Positions 1 to 7,243 of a stretch of 7,243 nucleotides of DNA are shown one piece after another (position 1 is the stretch's first letter; each line of letters begins with the position of its first letter). The notes below the pieces were generated by a model. The model saw only the letters and a list, made by a program, of their open reading frames with translations, ran no database searches and was not told where the DNA came from. The position numbers were made by a program, and so were the translations under genes. The stretch is from an uncultured Rhodospirillales bacterium (GTDB taxonomy: Bacteria; Pseudomonadota; Alphaproteobacteria; ATCC43930; CGMCC-115725), in contig CAIUCF010000134.1 in assembly GCA_903897565.1 (NCBI GenBank), positions 1 through 7,243 on the forward strand, read 5' to 3'.

Positions 1-2420
<2,420 letters not shown>

Positions 2421-2424
2421 GGAT

Positions 2425-2937
2425 ATGGCCAAAGCGCAGCGGATCGGCGTCTATCCCGGCAGCTTCGACCCGGTCACCAACGGCCATATGGACATCATCA
2501 CCCGGGCGGCCGGGCTGGTGGATCGGCTGGTCGTCGGCATCGGCATCAACGAGGGCAAGGGGCCGCTGTTCCCCCTGGCCGAGCGGGTCGCGATGCTGCG
2601 CGACGAGATCGACCATATCGTGGCGCCCGATGCGGCCAAGCGAATCGTGATCGAGCCTTTTGACACCCTGCTGGTCCAGTTTGCGGCCCGGGTCGGCGCC
2701 AATCTGGTGATCCGGGGGCTCCGCGCGGTCTCGGATTTCGAGTACGAGTTCCAGATGTCGAGCCTCAACGCCCATCTCGACCCGAATATCGAGACCATCT
2801 TCCTGATGGCGTCGGACCGCCACCAGTTCATCTCGTCGCGCTTCATTCGCGAGATCAGCAAGCTCGACGGCGACGTCAGCCCGTTCGTCTCGCCGCGCAT
2901 TCAAACGCATCTGAAGAAGCGCTTCGGCCACAGCTGA
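2425..2937 (+). CDS. coaD: Phosphopantetheine adenylyltransferase (PPAT)
   Basis: CoaD catalyses the penultimate step of coenzyme A synthesis: 4'-phosphopantetheine plus ATP gives dephospho-CoA plus pyrophosphate, in the cytoplasm, normally as a hexamer. The 170-residue product has the usual bacterial PPAT length. Visible family marks are the N-terminal GVYPGSFDPVTNGH block (residues 8-21) with the nucleotidyltransferase T/HxGH motif as TNGH at 18-21, the RGLRAVSDFEYE block with its phosphate- and pantetheine-contacting arginines near 94-105, and the C-terminal ISSRFIRE motif that binds ATP. The ATG at 2425 is chosen because GGAGGAG lies seven bases upstream and because MAKAQRIGVYPGSFDP begins as PPATs do. 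The gene sits four bases after gyrA, a pairing I recall as common in alphaproteobacteria, and is probably co-transcribed with it. No missing residues or disruptions are seen. Confidence 0.97.
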   Translation: MAKAQRIGVYPGSFDPVTNGHMDIITRAAGLVDRLVVGIGINEGKGPLFPLAERVAMLRDEIDHIVAPDAAKRIVIEPFDTLLVQFAARVGANLVIRGLRAVSDFEYEFQMSSLNAHLDPNIETIFLMASDRHQFISSRFIREISKLDGDVSPFVSPRIQTHLKKRFGHS

Positions 2938-3042
2938 CTTGACAAGCGGCATGCGGGTCGATTCCGCCTGGGCGATGGAGACGGCGGGCCGAAACCGCGC
3001 CTAAAATGGTTGTTCAGGACGACTCCTGCCGCGAATGTGTGC

Positions 3043-3046
3043 GAGG
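3043..3046 (+). promoter_or_regulatory. Shine-Dalgarno that favours the 3056 start of the DUF1275 gene
   Basis: GAGG ends nine bases before the ATG at 3056. The alternative in-frame ATG at 3035 has no comparable purine-rich site at proper distance, and it would add seven residues (MCARSRV) that do not look like the start of a DUF1275 protein. The site is short, so the choice is moderately supported. Confidence 0.45.
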
Positions 3047-3055
3047 TCGCGTGTC

Positions 3056-3736
3056 ATGATAACCGAAGCCCGTCTCGACCTGCTGACTGCCCTGCTCCTG
3101 ACATTCGCCGGCGGGTCGATGGATGCGTGCTCCTACATTGCACATGGCCATGTCTTTGCGACCGCCCAGACCGGCAACATCGTGCTGCTCGCCCTCAATC
3201 TCGCCTCCGGCAATCTTGCCGATGCGGGCAGACATGTTCCGTCTCTTCTCGCATTCTCGGCGGCGATCGTCTTTTCCCGCGTCCTCGAAGGAACACTAGA
3301 CCGGACAAGTGAAAGGTCGCCGGCACTCAGGCTTTCGCTTGAATGCCTGGGGCTGCTCGCCCTGGTCTGGTGCGCTGGGCAGTTGCCGGACATGATCGTG
3401 ACGGCGAGCCTCGCTTTCATCGGAGGCGTGCAGCTGACGAGTTTCTCGCGGGTCGACGGCTGGTCGTTCAATTCCACGATCACGACCGGCAATCTGCGCG
3501 ACTTGTTTTCGGCCCTCAGCATGGCATGGCTCCGTCCGGGAGAAAGGCAGCATCGACGCCGGGCGATTACGCTCGGGATGATCTGCTCGGCGTTCTTTTC
3601 GGGCGCGCTCGTCGGCGGGTATTGCACGATGCGGATCGGCGACAGGGCTCTCCTGTTGACGGCGCTTTCCGTGCTGATCGCCATCATGTCGCTGCGGGCG
3701 AAAGTGGGATCATCCGCCCCGAGCCGAGGGGCGTGA
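3056..3736 (+). CDS. DUF1275 (YoaK-like) family integral membrane protein
   Basis: This is a 226-residue hydrophobic protein of the DUF1275/YoaK family, whose biochemical function is unknown. The diagnostic features are the N-terminal segment LLTFAGGSMDACSYIAHG (about residues 14-31) followed by TAQTGNIVLLAL (37-48), and a second TGN motif, TITTGNLRDL (141-150), in the second half. The paired TGN motifs suggest an internal duplication. I count about six hydrophobic stretches by eye: 8-30, 40-52 or 61-77 (the second segment is ambiguous), 93-110, 112-130, 171-190 and 197-213. There is a basic cluster (RQHRRR, 164-169) before the fifth, and the ends are probably cytoplasmic. The start is set at 3056; an ATG at 3035 is in frame. 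The gene is 118 bases after coaD and ends five bases from the opposing kinase gene. Its link to either neighbour is not evident, so it is probably an accessory gene between two conserved blocks. Confidence 0.85.
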   Translation: MITEARLDLLTALLLTFAGGSMDACSYIAHGHVFATAQTGNIVLLALNLASGNLADAGRHVPSLLAFSAAIVFSRVLEGTLDRTSERSPALRLSLECLGLLALVWCAGQLPDMIVTASLAFIGGVQLTSFSRVDGWSFNSTITTGNLRDLFSALSMAWLRPGERQHRRRAITLGMICSAFFSGALVGGYCTMRIGDRALLLTALSVLIAIMSLRAKVGSSAPSRGA

Positions 3737-3741
3737 CCGTG

Positions 3742-5109
3742 CTACAGGGGCAGGTGAAGCCGCGCCCGCAGCCCGCCCTGGGGTGACGTCTCGAGCGTGA
3801 GGTCGCCGCCGTGGCCGCGGGCGATGTCGCGGGCGATGGTGAGGCCGAGCCCGGTGCCGCCGGTTGCGCGGTTGCGCGAACTCTCCAGGCGATAGAACGG
3901 CCGAAACGCGTCCTCGCGCAGTTCCTTGGCGATCCCCGGTCCGTCATCGTCGACCATGACGTCGACGCTGTCGGCAGCGGGCAGGGCGGTGACCCAGACA
4001 TGGCGGCCGTAGCGGGCGGCATTGCCGATCAGATTGGCGAGGCAGCGGCGAACGGCGTCGGGGCGGGCCGCGAGGTGAAACTCTTCCGGCGCGCTCAGGC
4101 TGATCTCGGTCCCGGCGCGCCGCGCATCGGCTGCGGCGGTGTTGAGTACGTCGACCAGATCGACGACCTGCGGCTGCTCGCTGCCCTCGCCACGGGCGAA
4201 TTCGAGATAGCCCTCGACCATGCGTTCCATCTCGGCGACGTCGGATTTCAGCTCTTCGGTCTCCTGCTCGCCGCTCAGCAGCTCGAGTTCGAGCTTCATC
4301 CGGGTCAGGGGCGTCCGCAGATCATGCGAAACCCCGGCGAGCATCTCGGTGCGCTGGCTGATCTGGCGCTGGATCCGCTCGCGCATGAGCAGGAAGGCTG
4401 CGCCGACTTGCCGGATCTCGGTAGCGCCCTCGATACGAAAATTCGTTACGTCGCGGCCCTTGCCGAAACGCTCTGCGGCGACGGCCAGCCGGCGCAGCGA
4501 ACGGATCTGGTTGCGCATGAACAGGGTGGCGACGCCGAGCGTGAGCAGCGCCGTCCCCATCATCCACAGCAGGAAGATATAGGTCGTCGAACTCCATAGT
4601 CGATCGATCGGCACGTAGGCTTCGAGCAGGCCGTCGCTCAGCTGGATGTCGACGAGGAGGGCGTGACGGCCGTGGAGGTGACGAATGCGGAAGGGCTTGC
4701 GGACGGCTTCACGCAACGCCTGGGCCAGCTGCTCGTCGATCAGGCTCAGGCGATAGCGCGGGGGATGGTCGGGCTGTACCAGCTTGCCTGCCGGTAGGAA
4801 TTCGAACGCCAGATTGGTGGCGCCGGCGACCAGCTTCATGAAATCATGGCGTTGGGCGAGATCGGGCGCGAGACGGCGCGTGTCCACGACCACGGCAATA
4901 TCGCCGGCGACGCCCTGGGCCAGACGCCGGGCGACGGCATCCCACAGCCGGTCATAGAATACCCAGACGGCGACGATCTGCACCAGGATCAGGGGCATGA
5001 TCAGGATCAGCATCGCCCGGCCGAACAGGGTTTGCGGCAGGAAGCGCTTGATATACGCCCGCTTCTTCCCCGTCTTTTTTGCCGCGTCCGGTGTCAAATC
5101 TCGGCTCAA
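3742..5109 (-). CDS. EnvZ-like two-component sensor histidine kinase
   Basis: This is an inner-membrane kinase of the EnvZ/OmpR class, 455 residues. In order it has a basic cytoplasmic N-terminus (lysine-rich, 11-22), a first membrane helix (about 32-52), a periplasmic sensor region of about 120 residues (53-174) with no fold I recognise, a second helix (about 176-198), a HAMP linker (about 196-250), the dimerisation/phosphotransfer domain with H-box VSHDLRTPLTR (260-270, phospho-accepting His262), and a catalytic ATPase domain. The latter has N-box NLIGNAARYG (359-368), G1 box DDDGPGIA (387-394), F-box FRPFYR (402-407) and G2 box GGTGLGL (417-423). The H-box is nearly identical to that of E. 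coli EnvZ. All residues needed for kinase activity are present. The start is TTG at 5109-5107, overlapping the response-regulator stop as TTGA, with no clear Shine-Dalgarno; the next methionine (residue 33) would remove the start of the first helix. Its partner is therefore almost certainly the adjacent regulator. The signal is unknown. Confidence 0.93.
   Translation of the reverse strand: MSRDLTPDAAKKTGKKRAYIKRFLPQTLFGRAMLILIMPLILVQIVAVWVFYDRLWDAVARRLAQGVAGDIAVVVDTRRLAPDLAQRHDFMKLVAGATNLAFEFLPAGKLVQPDHPPRYRLSLIDEQLAQALREAVRKPFRIRHLHGRHALLVDIQLSDGLLEAYVPIDRLWSSTTYIFLLWMMGTALLTLGVATLFMRNQIRSLRRLAVAAERFGKGRDVTNFRIEGATEIRQVGAAFLLMRERIQRQISQRTEMLAGVSHDLRTPLTRMKLELELLSGEQETEELKSDVAEMERMVEGYLEFARGEGSEQPQVVDLVDVLNTAAADARRAGTEISLSAPEEFHLAARPDAVRRCLANLIGNAARYGRHVWVTALPAADSVDVMVDDDGPGIAKELREDAFRPFYRLESSRNRATGGTGLGLTIARDIARGHGGDLTLETSPQGGLRARLHLPL
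5106..5109 (-). promoter_or_regulatory. TTGA stop/start overlap coupling response regulator to kinase
   Basis: On the minus strand the four bases TTGA contain the kinase start TTG (5109-5107) and the regulator stop TGA (5108-5106). Upstream bases encode the regulator C-terminus and show no good ribosome binding site. Translation of the kinase is therefore inferred to depend on ribosomes finishing the regulator, which would keep kinase below regulator in amount. Confidence 0.6.
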
Positions 5110-5852
5110 TCGGGCTTAAGCATGTAGCCGGTACCGCGCACCGTCTGGAGATAGCGCGGAAATTTGGGGTCGCGCTCGATCTTGCGGCGCAATCGCGTGA
5201 TCTGGACGTCGACGGTCCGCTCGGTGCCGTTGAAGCGGCCATAGGCGTTGAGCGCGTCGCGCGACAACGGCTGTCCGGCACATTTGGCCAGCGCCATCAG
5301 CAGGGTGGTCTCACCTGCGGTCAGATGGACGATCACCCCTTTGCGAAACAATTCTTCGCGGACCAGGTCAAGCTGGCAGTCGCCGAGCCCGAGGGTGGTC
5401 GCCGGCTCGACGGCGGGCGGCGCAGGGTTCCGGCTCAGGATATTGCGCAGCCGAAGTACCAATTCGCGGGGCTCGAAGGGTTTCGAGAGGTAATCGTCGG
5501 CGCCCTGCTCGAGGCCGGCGATGCGGTCGGCAGCCTCGCTCATCGCCGTCAACATCAGCACCGGGACGCGCGAGCTGCGTCGCAGGTCGGTGAGGAACGA
5601 CACGCCCGATTCGCCGGGCATCATGACGTCGAGGATGATGAGATCGAAGCTCAGGGACTGCAGCTTTGTCCTTGCCGCTGCAGTATCCTGGGCCTCGGTA
5701 ATGCGAAACCCGTTACGGACGAGATAGCGCCGCAACACGCTCCGCAGGCGTTCATCGTCATCGACGATCAGCAGATGGGGCGCGTCGTCCTCGAGCAGGG
5801 GGCGGGGCGCTGCCTCGTCGAGAGCGAGCTCGGGGGGATCGTTCGCGGCCAT
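5106..5852 (-). CDS. OmpR-family response regulator, PetR-like
   Basis: This is a 248-residue DNA-binding response regulator with an N-terminal receiver domain (about 26-140) and a C-terminal OmpR/PhoB winged helix (about 152-247). In the receiver, the acidic pocket is DDD 31-33, the phospho-acceptor is Asp75 in ILDVMMPG, the switch threonine is Thr102 in LMLTA, and the conserved lysine is Lys124 in YLSKPF. The winged helix shows LTAGETTLLMAL, the recognition-helix segment RTVDVQITRLRRKIE (212-226) and the terminal wing RGTGYML. The first 25 residues are an acidic, proline-containing extension. The ATG at 5852 is preceded by GGAAG four bases upstream. It follows the MarR gene by 36 bases and overlaps the kinase gene by four. 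From memory, the combination with a MarR gene matches Rhodobacter capsulatus petP-petR, in which PetR was reported to be required for cytochrome bc1-dependent growth; orthology is inferred. Targets here are unknown; OmpR-like binding as a phosphorylated dimer is expected. Confidence 0.94.
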   Translation of the reverse strand: MAANDPPELALDEAAPRPLLEDDAPHLLIVDDDERLRSVLRRYLVRNGFRITEAQDTAAARTKLQSLSFDLIILDVMMPGESGVSFLTDLRRSSRVPVLMLTAMSEAADRIAGLEQGADDYLSKPFEPRELVLRLRNILSRNPAPPAVEPATTLGLGDCQLDLVREELFRKGVIVHLTAGETTLLMALAKCAGQPLSRDALNAYGRFNGTERTVDVQITRLRRKIERDPKFPRYLQTVRGTGYMLKPD

Positions 5853-5888
5853 CAGGCTTCCGTCAGTTCGACACAGGCGTAGAGCATA

Positions 5889-6392
5889 TCATGACCGGGT
5901 TGTCGGTGTCCGACGCTCGAACCGCTGCCGTTCCTCGGTGTCTTCTAGCAGGCCGATCAGGACGCGGCGAAAACCCTCGACCGCCTGGCTGCCGGCCTCG
6001 CGGTAGGCCTTGGCGAGCCGGGTCATCAGGCGCTGTGACAGGCGACGCTCCAGCGCGGCCCCCGCCTCGGTGAGGCTGAGCAGCCGCTGGCGGCGATCGC
6101 GAGAGCCGACGCGCTGGAGGACGAGGCCGCTCGCGATCAGCGGCTCGAGCGCGCGACCGAGGCTCTGCTTGGTCACCCGGATCTGGCCGGAAAGGCTGGT
6201 GACCGTGATCTGCGGTGCCCGGCCGACGAGTTGGAGGATGCGCAGGTGGACCTGATCGAGGTTCATTTCCGCCAATTGCGGGTCGACCAGCCCCGCTAGA
6301 TCGCGATCGGCGCAGTACAGAAGCTCCATGCCCTGGCGCAGCTCCTCCTCGCGGAGGAAGAGCAGGGTTGCGGTTGACGAAGGGTCAGACAT
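5889..6392 (-). CDS. MarR-family winged-helix transcriptional regulator, PetP-like
   Basis: This is a 167-residue dimeric DNA-binding regulator of the MarR type. The N-terminal part has the FLREEELRQGMELL helix (12-25), which I recall as typical of an alphaproteobacterial MarR subgroup found next to OmpR-type regulators (PetP in Rhodobacter capsulatus). The helix-turn-helix runs from about 62 to 91 (TSLSGQIRVTKQSLGRALEP contains the recognition helix), followed by the wing with SRDRRQRLLSLTEAG (97-111), including the Asp-Arg pair diagnostic for MarR proteins. The C-terminal helices (112-150) would form the dimer interface. The start is placed at the ATG at 6392 (weak GGTAG seven bases upstream). 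A GTG at 6494 is in frame but would add 34 non-homologous-looking residues, consume the whole divergent promoter region and start two bases from ilvE. The stop lies 36 bases before the response regulator in the same frame. The ligand is unknown. Confidence 0.92.
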   Translation of the reverse strand: MSDPSSTATLLFLREEELRQGMELLYCADRDLAGLVDPQLAEMNLDQVHLRILQLVGRAPQITVTSLSGQIRVTKQSLGRALEPLIASGLVLQRVGSRDRRQRLLSLTEAGAALERRLSQRLMTRLAKAYREAGSQAVEGFRRVLIGLLEDTEERQRFERRTPTTRS

Positions 6393-6422
6393 ATGACAGC
6401 TACCGGTGAAAAGCCGTATAAG
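6393..6422 (+). promoter_or_regulatory. Predicted sigma70-type promoter of ilvE
   Basis: ATGACA at 6393-6398 (five of six matches to the -35 consensus) and TATAAG at 6417-6422 (five of six to the -10 consensus) are separated by 18 bases. Transcription would start near 6429, giving ilvE a leader of roughly 68 bases. The -35 element touches the MarR start codon, so MarR-gene translation and ilvE transcription share DNA. Prediction from sequence only. Confidence 0.5.
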
Positions 6423-6467
6423 TGTGGAATTACGTACCAAGAAACCTTTGTGCCGCCTAAAAGCCGG
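6409..6467. repeat. Short direct repeats flanking the divergent promoter core
   Basis: The word AAAAGCCG occurs at 6409-6416 and again at 6459-6466, 50 bases apart, each adjoining a CCGGTG (6403-6408 before the first, 6464-6469 overlapping the second). The copies straddle the centre of the intergenic region, including TACGTA at 6431-6436. They could be binding sites for one of the two encoded regulators, but they are short and could be chance. Confidence 0.3.
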
Positions 6468-6473
6468 TGTCAA
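6445..6473 (-). promoter_or_regulatory. Possible promoter of the MarR-regulator-kinase operon
   Basis: On the minus strand a perfect TTGACA (6473-6468) is followed after 17 bases by CAAAGG (6450-6445), a poor -10 match. A better -10-like word, TATACG on the minus strand (6419-6414), lacks a good -35. If the TTGACA is used, transcription starts around 6438, downstream of the GTG at 6494, which supports the ATG at 6392 as the MarR start. The weak -10 could mean activator dependence. Confidence 0.3.
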
Positions 6474-6496
6474 ACGATCATGAGGATGGGACACGA

Positions 6497-7243
6497 ATGA
6501 GCTTGATTCCCTTCGACGACCGCGACGGCGTCATCTGGTTCGACGGCAAGCTTATTCCCTGGCGCGAGGCCAAGATCCACGTCCTCAGCCATGGCCTGCA
6601 TTATGGCTCGTCGGTGTTCGAGGGCGTGCGCTCCTATAATGGTCGGGTCTTCAAGGCACGCGAGCATACCGAGCGCCTGCTCGCCAGTGCCCAGATGCTC
6701 GGCTTCGAGGTTCCGTTCTCGGCCGATGTCATCGACCAGGCGACGCGCGACGTGCTCGAGGGCAACGGCATTACCGACGGCTATATCCGGCCGGTCGCGT
6801 GGCGTGGCTCCGAGGTGATGGGCGTCGCCGCCAAGCAGAGCAAGATCCATCTCGCGATCGCCGCCTGGGTCTGGCCGTCCTACTTCACCGCTGAGGCGCG
6901 GATGCGCGGCATCCGCCTCAACATCTCGAAATGGGCGCGCCCCTCGCCGAAGACGGCGCCGACCGCCGCCAAATGCGCCGGTCTCTACATGATCTGCACC
7001 CTGTCCAAGCACGCCGCCGAGGACGAGGGCTACGAAGATTCGCTGATGTACGATTATCGCGGCTACATCGCCGAGGCGACCGGCGCCAATGTCTTCCTGG
7101 TGATCGACGGCAAGATCCATACGCCGGAGCCGGATTGCTTCCTTGACGGCATCACCCGCAAGACGACGATCGAGCTCGCCAAGGCGCGCGGGATCGAAGT
7201 CATCGTCCGCCACATCATGCCGGAAGAACTCGCCAAGGCGACC
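6497..7243 (+). CDS. ilvE: Branched-chain amino acid aminotransferase (3' truncated by window)
   Basis: IlvE is a fold-type IV PLP enzyme that interconverts leucine, isoleucine and valine with their 2-keto acids using glutamate/2-oxoglutarate, the last step of branched-chain synthesis and first of breakdown. The frame is open from the ATG at 6497 to the window edge: 249 residues of an expected 290-310. The sequence matches E. coli IlvE along its length, including IWFDGKLIPW (13-22), LSHGLHYGSSVFEGVR (about 30-45), YIRP, and PTAAK with the PLP-binding lysine at 159. YIAEATGANVF carries Glu193 at the same number as in E. coli, and LDGITRK follows. The C-terminal GTAAEI-type phosphate-binding segment is outside the window. 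The GANVF variant replaces the GENLF of E. coli, a common variant to my knowledge. GAGGA at 6482-6486 is the likely ribosome binding site. The gene diverges from the MarR operon. An aminotransferase with other substrates cannot be excluded, but the overall match favours IlvE. Confidence 0.95.
   Translation, partial: MSLIPFDDRDGVIWFDGKLIPWREAKIHVLSHGLHYGSSVFEGVRSYNGRVFKAREHTERLLASAQMLGFEVPFSADVIDQATRDVLEGNGITDGYIRPVAWRGSEVMGVAAKQSKIHLAIAAWVWPSYFTAEARMRGIRLNISKWARPSPKTAPTAAKCAGLYMICTLSKHAAEDEGYEDSLMYDYRGYIAEATGANVFLVIDGKIHTPEPDCFLDGITRKTTIELAKARGIEVIVRHIMPEELAKAT

Noticed and set aside
2939..2966. A perfect TTGACA overlapping the coaD stop, considered as the promoter of the DUF1275 gene.
   Set aside because: No reasonable -10 sequence occurs 15 to 19 bases downstream (best are GATTCC and ATTCCG), so the promoter remains unassigned although one is expected in this gap.
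2983..3001. A GC-rich imperfect hairpin (GGCGGG paired with CCGCGCC) after coaD, considered as a terminator.
   Set aside because: The stem is short and bulged and the following bases (TAAAATGG) are not a T-run; it is not convincing as an intrinsic terminator.
3811..4599. Plus-strand open frame of about 262 codons opposite the kinase gene.
   Set aside because: The opposite strand encodes intact HAMP, H-box, N, G1 and G2 motifs; this frame is its shadow.
5079..5882. Plus-strand open frame of about 267 codons opposite the response regulator.
   Set aside because: It is a composition-driven antisense frame; the minus strand has all receiver and winged-helix residues.
6393..6494. An N-terminal extension of the MarR protein beginning at GTG 6494.
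   Set aside because: It would begin two bases from the ilvE start, cover the promoter elements of both genes and add 34 residues unlike the MarR family start; the ATG at 6392 is preferred.
6470..7213. Minus-strand open frame of about 247 codons opposite the first 240 codons of ilvE.
   Set aside because: The plus-strand frame matches IlvE along its whole length, including Lys159 and Glu193; the antisense frame has no recognisable domain.

Overview
This 7.2 kb window is a GC-rich chromosomal segment, most likely from an alphaproteobacterium. The gyrA-coaD operon, the alphaproteobacterial type of GyrA C-terminal domain with a large acidic insertion, the EnvZ-like kinase, and the MarR regulator of the Rhodobacter PetP type next to an OmpR-type regulator all point that way. 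I could not place it to genus; a Rhodospirillales-like lineage is only a guess.

Layout. Positions 1-2420 (+) hold the 3' portion of gyrA, cut immediately after the catalytic tyrosine. Four bases later comes coaD (2425-2937, +), whose Shine-Dalgarno sequence lies in the last gyrA codons, so the two are read as one operon. After a 118-base gap there is a six-segment membrane protein of the DUF1275/YoaK family (3056-3736, +). Its end faces, five bases away, the end of a three-gene operon on the minus strand. Read from its promoter side that operon is a MarR-family regulator (6392-5889), an OmpR-family response regulator (5852-5106) and an EnvZ-like membrane histidine kinase (5109-3742), the last two overlapping by four bases. 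Divergent from it on the plus strand is ilvE (6497 to the window edge), a branched-chain aminotransferase truncated at its 3' end.

How the parts work together. gyrA and coaD are core housekeeping genes joined by synteny rather than function. The minus-strand operon looks like a complete signalling unit: the kinase senses something in the periplasm and phosphorylates the regulator at Asp75, and the MarR protein is made from the same transcript. The MarR and OmpR pair resembles Rhodobacter PetP/PetR, known from genetics of cytochrome bc1 expression; here the pair sits beside a kinase and diverges from ilvE instead. The 104-base region between the MarR gene and ilvE holds credible back-to-back promoter elements and a short repeated word, and is the main regulatory region in the window.

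I found no mobile elements, tRNA or rRNA genes, CRISPR arrays or obviously new system. All genes fall into recognised families. The interesting points are regulatory and organisational: the linked kinase, the TTG start overlap, the shared promoter region, and the terminator-free convergent junction.
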